DNA of 64,000 nt from Microbacterium enclense (GTDB lineage: Bacteria > Actinomycetota > Actinomycetes > Actinomycetales > Microbacteriaceae). This document shows, in pieces, positions 16,971-24,516 of this stretch; positions within the stretch are counted from its first letter, which is position 1, and the number at the start of each line of letters is the position of its first letter. The stretch lies in the NCBI GenBank assembly GCA_038182865.1, contig CP116226.1, forward strand, positions 2,604,001 through 2,668,000, in the 5' to 3' direction. The translations under genes were made by a program, and so were the position numbers. The notes below the pieces were generated by a model. The model saw only the letters and a program-made list of their open reading frames with translations, was not told where the DNA came from and did not search any database.

Positions 16971-18332
16971 TCAGCGTCGCGAGCGCCGTGCGGACGCGCC
17001 CGCTCGTCGGTGGCGCGTCGACACATGGATGGCCGCGGCGCCGGCCGCGACGAGGGCGCCGGCGACGAGCGCGACCCCCGGATCGAGAGTCGGTCCGGTG
17101 AGCGCCAGATCTCCCCGCGCGGGCACCGCGGTCGGCGTCGCTGTCGTCGGCCCGGGGGCATCGGGGGGACGTGACGTCACCTCGACGTCGATGGAGACGG
17201 TGCCCGGTTCCGCCGACGCGAAGCTCGGTACGGCTTCGCTCGTCACGATGCCGGCAACGATCACGGCGATGAGCACGGCGAGGAGTCCCGTCTTGGTGAG
17301 AGCCCCATCCCGCCGCCCTTCCTCACGCGCGTCGTCGATCATCCGGGAGACCGCCGCGCGTCGTGCAGTGCCTCGCCAGCGCAACAGGACGATCGCGAGA
17401 GCGAGCACCGCGATGAGGAGGAGATGGCTCCACGGGATCGTCCAGAGGGTGGTCTGCGTCGAAGCGGAGACGGCGGGGAGCGGTTCGGCTCCGTCGAGCG
17501 GGACGGAGTCCACGATCGTGCGCGCCTCGGTCACGAAGACGGGCCACACGTCCGGGATGGCGACGCTGACCGTACGGGACTCGCCCGGGGCGAACTCCGG
17601 GATCTGCGCGAGCGTCGTGTCGGCGGCGAAGAGGCCGAGGGGGCCGGATGAGGAGGCGCGAGGGAGAGCGCCGAGTCGAGTGTTGCCCGAGTTCACGATG
17701 GTCGCGGTCACGGCGAGGGAGCCGGGGAGGAAGGGGTTCCACGACGGGGTGTACGCCACCGTCTGATCGGTGACGGTCAGTGCGGGAGCGAGGTCACCGC
17801 TCACGCGCGTCATCACTCGGAAGCCGACCCGCGATTCCACGCCGATCGTGCTGTCTCCGGTGCGGATGCCTGCGGCGACGCCGGCGGGGTGGTCGCCGGG
17901 GGTCGCGTTGGCGGGGACAGCGACGCGGAACGGCACCAAGACGCTCTGCCCGGCACCGACTTCGATCGAGTCTTGGATCGTGATCCAGGTGCCGGCGTCG
18001 GTGGATGCCTGGTCGGCCGGGAGCATGTTGAACCGGCCTGACTCGGTGAAGTACCCGTCGGCGGCGCTCAGGTGGAAGACGACATCGCCCCGGCCGCGGT
18101 TGGTGACGAGCATGTGTTCGGTCACGGACTGCCCGGCGTCCAGGGTCAGCTCTGTCCAGGCTTCTCCCGTGGGGCCGTGCTCGTCGGCGGGCTCGACCGA
18201 CCAGGTGACCGTCTCAGGCGCGTCCGTGGGAGTATCGGCCCGCGCTGGGCTCGAGAGGGCGATGGACGAGGATGCCAGCATCATGGCGCCGACGATCACC
18301 GCAGTCACGCGCGAATGACGTGAGGAAGGCAT
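16971..18332 (-). CDS. DUF916/WxLIP-like surface anchor protein, locus 1, with LALTG sorting motif
   Basis: 453 residues from ATG 18332. Sec signal 1-32 (ARA-DTP), then a DUF916-like domain (TVTWSVEPADEHGPTG, a VTEHMLVTNRGRG strand pair, PANATPGDHPAGVAAG) and a second beta domain (SWNPFLPGSLAVTATIVNSG). A TM segment (HLLLIAVLALAIVLL) leads to a basic cytoplasmic loop with MIDDAREEGRRDG, then a second signal-like hydrophobic segment ending PSFASA, a P/T-rich linker, LALTG (409-413), a final TM and a basic tail. DUF916 proteins hold WxL proteins at the wall in Firmicutes; the paralogue is at 34713. The wall-anchoring role is inferred. Confidence 0.82.
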   Translation of the reverse strand: MPSSRHSRVTAVIVGAMMLASSSIALSSPARADTPTDAPETVTWSVEPADEHGPTGEAWTELTLDAGQSVTEHMLVTNRGRGDVVFHLSAADGYFTESGRFNMLPADQASTDAGTWITIQDSIEVGAGQSVLVPFRVAVPANATPGDHPAGVAAGIRTGDSTIGVESRVGFRVMTRVSGDLAPALTVTDQTVAYTPSWNPFLPGSLAVTATIVNSGNTRLGALPRASSSGPLGLFAADTTLAQIPEFAPGESRTVSVAIPDVWPVFVTEARTIVDSVPLDGAEPLPAVSASTQTTLWTIPWSHLLLIAVLALAIVLLRWRGTARRAAVSRMIDDAREEGRRDGALTKTGLLAVLIAVIVAGIVTSEAVPSFASAEPGTVSIDVEVTSRPPDAPGPTTATPTAVPARGDLALTGPTLDPGVALVAGALVAAGAAAIHVSTRHRRAGASARRSRR

Positions 18333-18345
18333 GGGGGTCCCAACA

Positions 18346-18379
18346 GTCCGGCCCGGTCGATTCGTCGACCGGGCCGGAC
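18346..18379 (-). terminator. Strong stem-loop between WxL-like and DUF916-like genes, locus 1
   Basis: GTCCGGCCCGGTCGA (18346-18360) pairs with TCGACCGGGCCGGAC (18365-18379): 15 perfect pairs and a 4-base loop, no T-run. It lies 8 bases beyond the small gene's stop and 13 before the anchor's ATG. The second locus has a different hairpin at the same spot (36071). It probably lowers anchor expression relative to the small protein. Confidence 0.7.
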
Positions 18380-18387
18380 ACGGAAAG

Positions 18388-19011
18388 TCACTCGAAGAGT
18401 GAGAGCGTGATGGTGGACGAGTATCGACCGGCGGCGACGGTGGCGGGCACACGGAGAGTCAGGTCCGCCGTCGCGGCCGAGGTGGCCCCGCCATCGGGAA
18501 GGGCGTCCGCATCGCTGAGGTACAGCAGCTCCTGGTCCTTCAGGCCTCGGCTCTGCTCGCTACCGAGCTCGCCCTGCAAGACGCCGTCGACGTCGCCGCC
18601 GACGGAGATGGCATCCTCGTCCCCGCTCACCAGGCGAGGACTCCACCCCAGGTACTTCGCTTCGATGACGGAGCCGTCGGCGGCGGTGAAGTCGCTGGCG
18701 GAGCCCAGCACCGACCATCGAGCGCCGTCGGCCGTCTCGTCGCTGTCGCGTGTGTCGGTCACCGTGACCTCGGGGAGGGTGCCGGTGAACTGTCGGATGT
18801 CTCCCGTCGAGCCCTGTTCGGCGAGGGTGGCCCGTCCCGCCGCCACGGTGAGGACCAGGGTTCCGGGGCCTTCCTGCGGGGAGACCTCGACGTCGACGCC
18901 GATCTGGCTGTCGTCCACGGGGTCGGCCGCGACGGCCGCGACGGCGGCGCCGCCGGTCGTCATCAGCGCGGCGGCCAGCATGGCGACGCCGACGCGAGTC
19001 GTGTTCTTCAT
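18388..19011 (-). CDS. Small WxL-like secreted surface protein, locus 1
   Basis: 207 residues from ATG 19011 (AGAGAGA upstream). Sec signal 1-28 (AVAAVA-ADP). The mature protein is beta-rich: VDVEVSPQEGPGTLVLTV, RQFTGTLPEVTVTDTR, Trp99 in WSVLGSASDF, GGDVDGVLQG, and the C-terminus YSSTITLSLFE. The layout resembles WxL-domain proteins, but the Trp motif is W-S-V-L and the second Trp motif near the C-terminus is replaced by LSLFE, so it is at best a divergent actinobacterial relative. About three-quarters of residues look identical to the copy at 36113. It lies between a large exoprotein and a DUF916-like anchor. Confidence 0.7.
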   Translation of the reverse strand: MKNTTRVGVAMLAAALMTTGGAAVAAVAADPVDDSQIGVDVEVSPQEGPGTLVLTVAAGRATLAEQGSTGDIRQFTGTLPEVTVTDTRDSDETADGARWSVLGSASDFTAADGSVIEAKYLGWSPRLVSGDEDAISVGGDVDGVLQGELGSEQSRGLKDQELLYLSDADALPDGGATSAATADLTLRVPATVAAGRYSSTITLSLFE

Positions 19012-19098
19012 TTCTCTCTCTTTCGGCTGGGATTTCGAAGGGGCGCGGCGCCCGTCCGGAGCGAACGGGCGGAGGCGCCACGGCCCCCGCCCGTTCTG

Positions 19099-22000
19099 TC
19101 AGTTCTGCGCGGCGTAGGAGGCGCGAACGCTCGAGGTGAGCTTCTTGCCGTCCACGGTGGCGGTGGCCGTCACCGTCGCCGCACCCGCCGGGAGCGAGGC
19201 CTTGGTCGAGTTGATCGACACGCTGACCTTCTTCCCCGGCTGCACGTCAGCGAACGACTTCTTGCCGGACACGGTCACGACGTCGATCCGCACCGGCACC
19301 GTCGACCGGTTCACAGCGGTGACCGTGACGTATGCCTTGCCTCCGAGCTTGCGCGTAGATGCCGTTGCGTCGACGGGCAGCGGATTCACCGCCGTGATGG
19401 CCGCGTTCAGAGCGGTCACCGTCGTGGTGATGGCCGTCTGTGTGACGGTGTCGTTGCCCGAGCCGACGCGCGTGCGATTCGCGGCGTCGAGGACGCCCTG
19501 AGCCGTCTGCTTCTCCCGTTGGAGCGTGGCGTGCGCGGCGGAGGTGCCCGGCGCGATGGAGGACGCCGTCGCCAGCGCCTTCTCGAGTGCGGTGGTGTCG
19601 CCGATCTCGATCGACACCCGAGCGGTCTTGTTCGAGGCGAAGTCGAACACGATGCCGGAGGTGCCGAGGTCCTTGTCGGCGAAGAACGCGGGGGTCAGGG
19701 TGTAGACCTTCACCCCGGCGTCGTCGCTGACGGTGAAGTCCGCGGCATCCAGGCTGCCCACCAGGGCTCCGGATGTCGTGACGTAACCGAGCGAGCGCAC
19801 CGTGTCTCCGCCGAGGTCGACCCGGTACGACACCGTGTTCTTCGCCGACGAGGCCTGCGACGGGTTGCGGTCGTAGAAGCCCGCGGCGGGGGTCACCACG
19901 GGGTTGGTCTGCGCGGTGCCGTTGTCGTAGACCGCGATCTCCCGCATGGTCGGGGCGTAGATCTGACCGGTCTTGATGCCCGCGATCGACAGGCGCAGCT
20001 TGCTGCTGGTCTGCGGATCGAAGCGCACCACCTTTTCGGCGCCGACACCGTCGCCCGACGTGAACGTGACCCACGAGCCGGTCGATGCGTCCCATCGCTG
20101 CAGGGAGAAGGCGGCGATGCGGGCATCGGTGCCGGAGTCGGTGTACTCGGACAGGTCGACCTCATCGAAGCGTGTGGAAGCTCCGAAGTCGATGTCGATC
20201 GTGAGGGGGTAGGTGGCGTTGTCCGCCGCCGCCCACCGCGTGCTCGCATCGCCGTCGACGAGGTTGGCGGCCTTGAGTGAGAAGTTGTTGTGCGGGTGGG
20301 TGGAGCTGGCCACCGCGGGCTTGCCGAGGGCGAGGTTCGTGCGCGTGTCGACGCCCTCGTTCTCGATCGGGTCGGTGTCCTTCGGCGAGGTGACGACGTC
20401 GCCGCGCGCCGCCTCGAACAGGCCGATGTCCGGCGCGGAGCCGCGGTAGTTCGGGTTGCCGAAGAAGTCCGTGGTCCCGATGCGCTCGTTGTAGCGCCCC
20501 TTGTCGATGAGCGGCGACGTGTCCCTCAGCTCGAACAGGCTGGCGGACTGACGGATGTTCTCCACTCCGGCGTTGCGGGCGTAATCGGCCACGTTCCCCG
20601 TGAACTGCGGGTCGGCGGTGATGGCTGCGTCGTCCTTCGGCTGCTTCGGGGACGGCGTGCCTCCGGCCTCGTAGTACGCGTTGTTCGAGAAGACGCCGAG
20701 GTCGAGCGCGCCGTCTTTGCGGTACCAGTTGGTGGGCGTCGTCGACGTGTTGTAGAAGACGTTGTTGAAGAAGTACACGCGGCTCTTCAACACCTCGTCG
20801 TGGAATGACTCGAGCTGACTTCCGTCGTAGACGAACACATTGTTCGAGACATAGGTGGGCGAGTAGTTCGTGGAGAGCATGTTCTTCCAGATCACGCCGT
20901 TGTCGTTGACCGACAGGTTGTAGCGCGCGATCGAGTTGCTGCTGTTGCCCATGTAGGCCATCCAGCCGCCCTTGTTGTCGTGCGAGTAGTTGTACTCGTA
21001 GGTGACGTTGAAGTTGGTGAACTCCAGGTCCCACGGGGTGGCGTCGTACTCGTTCGCCGGGCCCCCGTAGATCTCGTTGAAGCGCATGATCGAGTCCGCG
21101 CCCGCCCAGAGATACAGGCCGGCCGAGACCTGGTTGTACCGCTCCAGCCAGCCGTTCGCCTCGTTGTACTCAGCCAGCAGGCGCTGCGTGTTCGCGAACT
21201 GGAAGGGGCCTTGGCCGATGCTCTCGGCGTAGTTGTGACCGATGTACACGTCACGGCTGTAGAAGTCCTGGTCTCGGACCCACAGTTGTTCCCATCCCTC
21301 GTGGAACTTCCCGGTCTCATCGACACGCCCCTGCGCGTCGCCGAACCAGTTGAAGGCGAACTGCACGGCGTGCAGCTCGACGTCCGTGAAGGTGTTGTTC
21401 TCGATCCGGATGTCCTCGAAGTGGTAGCCGCCCTTGCCGTACTCCGTCCACTGCTTCGATCCGAAGACCTGGAAGTTGACGCCGCCGTAGTGGATCTTCT
21501 GCCAGGTACTCGGACCGTCGATGTTGTGTACATCGAGATTCGAGATACGGATGTCGTCCATCACCGTGTCGGCGCCGGCGGGCAGCTTGTCGGCGTTGAT
21601 GGACACGGAGACGCCATCACGCACGTAACTCCCGCTCGTGATGTCGGTGGCGAAATCGTCGTCGTTGGACAGCTCGAGGTTCGCGATATGCACGTACTCC
21701 TGGTTGCGCAGGTTCACGGCGCCCGTCAAACCCACCGTGTCCGGGTTCTTCTGGCCGTTCGACGAGAAGGGCGACGCCACCTTACCGTTGGTGCGGATGT
21801 AGGGGAGACCGGCGGTGGTGTCGCCGTACGCGTCGATGACGATGGGCTTGCCCTCGACGCCCGACCCCTTCGGCCAGAGCTGTTGGTCCGCCCACGTCTC
21901 GCCGCCCTTGAGCAGGATCCGGTCGCCGGGCTGGAACGTCGTCGAGTTCACCCGGGCGAGGGTCTTCCACGCGCCATCACGCGAGGTTCCCGCGGCGGTG

Positions 22001-22194
22001 TCGACTCCGGCGGTGGCGTCGACGAAATAGTCGGTGCCACCGTAGGGGTTGGCGACGTTGCCGGCCCACGTGGCCGCATCGTCTTTGCCGACGGCGCCGG
22101 CGGCGGGGACGGCAGCGCCCCAGGCCAGCGCTGAGGCGGCGGCGGTGGCGACGGCGTAGCGGAGCCAGCGGCTCCGTCGTCGTGCGTGTGTCAC
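19099..22194 (-). CDS. Large secreted multi-domain beta-helix protein, likely polysaccharide-active
   Basis: 1031 residues from GTG 22194 with an excellent GAAGGAGA site. Signal peptide 1-33. Residues about 45-600 form a right-handed parallel beta-helix (repeated N-N/N-x-V turns, e.g. IRIENNTFTDVELHAVQF, VYIGHNYAESIGQGPF, YVSNNVFVYDG). A discoidin/F5-8C-like carbohydrate-binding domain (about 625-770, NLVDGDASTRWAAADN), an X2-like immunoglobulin domain (780-890), a short FIVAR-like helical hairpin (890-940) and a 91-residue C-terminal beta domain follow. That last domain is shared with the protein at 36801. Beta-helix folds host glycosidases and lyases; I cannot assign a family or substrate. 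Confidence 0.82.
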   Translation of the reverse strand: MTHARRRSRWLRYAVATAAASALAWGAAVPAAGAVGKDDAATWAGNVANPYGGTDYFVDATAGVDTAAGTSRDGAWKTLARVNSTTFQPGDRILLKGGETWADQQLWPKGSGVEGKPIVIDAYGDTTAGLPYIRTNGKVASPFSSNGQKNPDTVGLTGAVNLRNQEYVHIANLELSNDDDFATDITSGSYVRDGVSVSINADKLPAGADTVMDDIRISNLDVHNIDGPSTWQKIHYGGVNFQVFGSKQWTEYGKGGYHFEDIRIENNTFTDVELHAVQFAFNWFGDAQGRVDETGKFHEGWEQLWVRDQDFYSRDVYIGHNYAESIGQGPFQFANTQRLLAEYNEANGWLERYNQVSAGLYLWAGADSIMRFNEIYGGPANEYDATPWDLEFTNFNVTYEYNYSHDNKGGWMAYMGNSSNSIARYNLSVNDNGVIWKNMLSTNYSPTYVSNNVFVYDGSQLESFHDEVLKSRVYFFNNVFYNTSTTPTNWYRKDGALDLGVFSNNAYYEAGGTPSPKQPKDDAAITADPQFTGNVADYARNAGVENIRQSASLFELRDTSPLIDKGRYNERIGTTDFFGNPNYRGSAPDIGLFEAARGDVVTSPKDTDPIENEGVDTRTNLALGKPAVASSTHPHNNFSLKAANLVDGDASTRWAAADNATYPLTIDIDFGASTRFDEVDLSEYTDSGTDARIAAFSLQRWDASTGSWVTFTSGDGVGAEKVVRFDPQTSSKLRLSIAGIKTGQIYAPTMREIAVYDNGTAQTNPVVTPAAGFYDRNPSQASSAKNTVSYRVDLGGDTVRSLGYVTTSGALVGSLDAADFTVSDDAGVKVYTLTPAFFADKDLGTSGIVFDFASNKTARVSIEIGDTTALEKALATASSIAPGTSAAHATLQREKQTAQGVLDAANRTRVGSGNDTVTQTAITTTVTALNAAITAVNPLPVDATASTRKLGGKAYVTVTAVNRSTVPVRIDVVTVSGKKSFADVQPGKKVSVSINSTKASLPAGAATVTATATVDGKKLTSSVRASYAAQN

Positions 22195-22235
22195 GGGAAT
22201 CTCCTTCGGTGAGGGGGTGCAGATGGGGGAGCAGG

Positions 22236-23171
22236 TCAGGGGCCGACGACGGTCTGGGCGGAGCGGGCTTCGGCGATGAGGGCGTCGAGACGCTCGTTGA
22301 AGAGCACCGTGCGGATACGCGTGGCGTAGTGCGTGAAGGCTTCCTCGGCGTCGACGGAGCGCCCGTCGAGGCGGTAGGCGACCCAGGTGCCGCGTTCCGG
22401 GAACGGGCCGAGGAACGCTCCGTCGGGGGCGGCGACCACGGCCGCGGTGGCCTCGGGGCCGAGCGTCGCAGCCGCCCGTTCGTCGGGGGTCAGGGTCACG
22501 GCCTCCCTGGGGCACGCGTCCAAGACGCCCGCGGCACCGGCGGTGCCGAGAGCCGCGACGACGGCGGGGTCGGGGCCGCCATCGACGGCGGTGGGGACGG
22601 TGATGCGGGTGAGGCGGTAGCTCGTGGCGGCATCGGCCCACTGCGCGGGATCGGCATCGAACCGCGAGCGGACCTCGGCGTCGCCGACACTCACCCCGGC
22701 CGCCCCCGACTCAAGCCGGGAGAGCGCGGCTTGGCGGATGTCGCTGAGGGCCTTGCCGTAGAACGACGCTGCCTCGTAGGTGACGGGTCCGTAGAGCACG
22801 CCGCCCGCCGTTGCGGTCGACGAGCGCTGCATGTTGACGTCGTCTCGTATGTCGAGGATGTCGTCCGGGCGAGTCACGTCTGTTGCGCCGACGGAGCGGG
22901 CGACGAAGAACAGCGCAAAGTCGTCGCGGAGCACCTCAAGACGCGCGTCTTGGTCGATGGCACCGGCCCGCTCGGCCCGCGCAGCCCCAAGTGCGAGCTC
23001 CTCGTCGGATAGACGCACGTCGTCGATTCGAGGGGCAGCATGCGCTGCCGCGACGCTCACGATGACGCCGCCGATTCCGGCGAGGGTGCCCGCGACAACA
23101 AGCGTGACAGCCAGGGTGAGACGGGTTGGAAAGCGAACGCGGCGAGGGGGCGTTACGAGGTGGGGCATCAT
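22236..23171 (-). CDS. Membrane-anchored SurA/parvulin-like foldase
   Basis: 311 residues from ATG 23171 (GGAAGGACG upstream). An N-terminal signal/TM segment (LTLAVTLVVAGTLAGIGGVIVSVAAAHA) is followed by a helical SurA-N-like region (LSDEELALGAARAERAG) and a parvulin-like C-terminal part (SVGDAEVRSRFDADPAQW; APDGAFLGPFPERGTWVAYRLDGR). It would assist folding of exported proteins outside the membrane. First gene of the WxL-like locus 1 operon and 41 bases before the beta-helix gene, so it may be dedicated to it. Active-site residues for isomerase activity cannot be confirmed. Confidence 0.6.
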   Translation of the reverse strand: MMPHLVTPPRRVRFPTRLTLAVTLVVAGTLAGIGGVIVSVAAAHAAPRIDDVRLSDEELALGAARAERAGAIDQDARLEVLRDDFALFFVARSVGATDVTRPDDILDIRDDVNMQRSSTATAGGVLYGPVTYEAASFYGKALSDIRQAALSRLESGAAGVSVGDAEVRSRFDADPAQWADAATSYRLTRITVPTAVDGGPDPAVVAALGTAGAAGVLDACPREAVTLTPDERAAATLGPEATAAVVAAPDGAFLGPFPERGTWVAYRLDGRSVDAEEAFTHYATRIRTVLFNERLDALIAEARSAQTVVGP

Positions 23172-23205
23172 CGTCCTTCCATCAGTGGCATGATGATGAC
23201 ACAAA

Positions 23206-23221
23206 TTGATATGGATAACAA
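23206..23221. promoter_or_regulatory. Imperfect palindrome TTGATATGGATAACAA in the ROK/WxL-locus spacer
   Basis: Twelve of sixteen positions are symmetric, in the 78-base divergent spacer between the foldase operon and the ROK kinase gene. The GGATAACAAT half resembles LacI-type sites. The binding protein is unknown. Confidence 0.28.
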
Positions 23222-23249
23222 TGATTAAACAAGGCTAAAGGGGGTACCG

Positions 23250-24167
23250 ATGATCGACCGAGCAACTGAGCGAGGCATCTACGCCGGAGTCGATGTGGGA
23301 GGGACGAAAACGGCGGCGGTCCTCGTCGACGAGGAGGGAGAGGTCATCGGTCGATCTCAGAGTCCCACCCGGTTGGGTGAGACGGGCGTCGTGGTGTCCG
23401 TCGTCGAAGCGATAGCCGACGCACGCCAGGCCGCACGCATCTTGTCGCCGCTACGCGCCGCGGCCGTCGGCGTGCCGGGCGCCGTCGACCCCGTTCGTGG
23501 CTACGTCGGACGTGCCGTCAACATCGCTCTCGATGGCTTCGCGCTTGCCGATGCCGCAACGGCCGCGCTGGGCGTCCCCGTGCGCGTCGACAACGACGTG
23601 ACCCTGGCCGCACGGGGCCTCGCCCGCAGTGTCGAGCAAACGTCCTCGCTCGCGCTCGTGAACCTCGGAACGGGCTTCGGCGTCGGCGTTGTCATCGACG
23701 GCGCGGCTCTGCGCGGTCATCGAGGGGCCGCCGGCGAGATCGGTCACCTCCCCTTCGACCCGAAGGGAAGCCGGTGCGGATGCGGGCTGATCGGCTGTCT
23801 AGAGCTCTCGGCCTCGGGAGGTGCTCTGGCGCGGGCAGCAGGAGCTCGTACCGTCCCTCAACTCTTCGTCGACGCCGCCGCCGGGGACGCGTCCAGCGCG
23901 GCCGCGGTAGAAGCATTCTGCGCGGCTCTCGCACTCGGACTCCGCATCGTGGTCCAGGCCTACGACGTCGAAACCGTTGCCATGGGCGGCGGCGTCTTCG
24001 CCTCGAGAGAGGCGTTCATGCCGCGGGTATGCGCGATCATCGAAGACCAGGCCGCTTCATCATCTTTCCTGCGAGACCTACGCATCGTTGAGCGCCTTCG
24101 CATCGTCGATGATACTTCGTCGTTCGCGGCCGAGGGCGCAGCGCGCTGGGCACGGGACAGCGCATAG
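23250..24167 (+). CDS. ROK-family sugar kinase
   Basis: 305 residues, ATG after AAGGGGG. ATP-binding phosphate-1 motif DVGGTKTAAVLVD, phosphate-2 motif LVNLGTGFGVGVVIDG, and the ROK signature with zinc ligands (GEIGHLPFDPKGSRCGCGLIGCLE spread over about 20 residues). No N-terminal DNA-binding domain, so an enzyme rather than a repressor. Substrate is probably glucose, N-acetylglucosamine or a similar hexose; NagB at 7905 makes an amino sugar plausible. Divergent from WxL-like locus 1. Confidence 0.9.
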   Translation: MIDRATERGIYAGVDVGGTKTAAVLVDEEGEVIGRSQSPTRLGETGVVVSVVEAIADARQAARILSPLRAAAVGVPGAVDPVRGYVGRAVNIALDGFALADAATAALGVPVRVDNDVTLAARGLARSVEQTSSLALVNLGTGFGVGVVIDGAALRGHRGAAGEIGHLPFDPKGSRCGCGLIGCLELSASGGALARAAGARTVPQLFVDAAAGDASSAAAVEAFCAALALGLRIVVQAYDVETVAMGGGVFASREAFMPRVCAIIEDQAASSSFLRDLRIVERLRIVDDTSSFAAEGAARWARDSA

Positions 24168-24516
24168 CCCACGACGTCACTCCGCTGGCTCCTTGCTGCG
24201 GACGAAGTGAGGCGCGCGTTGTCTCCGATTCGTCTGTCAACACGGAGTACCGCCGATCCGCGAGGAGGGGGTCTGGCGGTACTCGTCCGACCGGCTCGTT
24301 GGAGCAGGCGCTGGTGCGGTCAACTGGCCAGGGTCGCTTGTTCGGCCGCGACGGTGAGCGCGTCACTTGGCAGCCGACAACACCATCTACGGCCGCTCGG
24401 TGCGTTCCGCATCGCCGCAACTCGCGGCAACGCAACCTTCGCTGCCAGGGTTGACGCCACCTTCAAGGCAGGGGGAGTCATTGCGTCGACCTCGTGTCGT
24501 CTCGACAGATGTCGCA
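24168..24516. other. Convergent intergenic stretch, no gene seen
   Basis: Lies between the converging ROK kinase and GH127 genes. Short open frames exist on both strands but lack ribosome sites and domain-like sequence. No strong terminator hairpin found. Confidence 0.5.

Noticed and set aside
23186..23201. TGGCATGATGATGACA as a third copy of the 8739-type operator
   Set aside because: Half-sites resemble it, but the spacing is four bases instead of two, which LacI proteins rarely tolerate.
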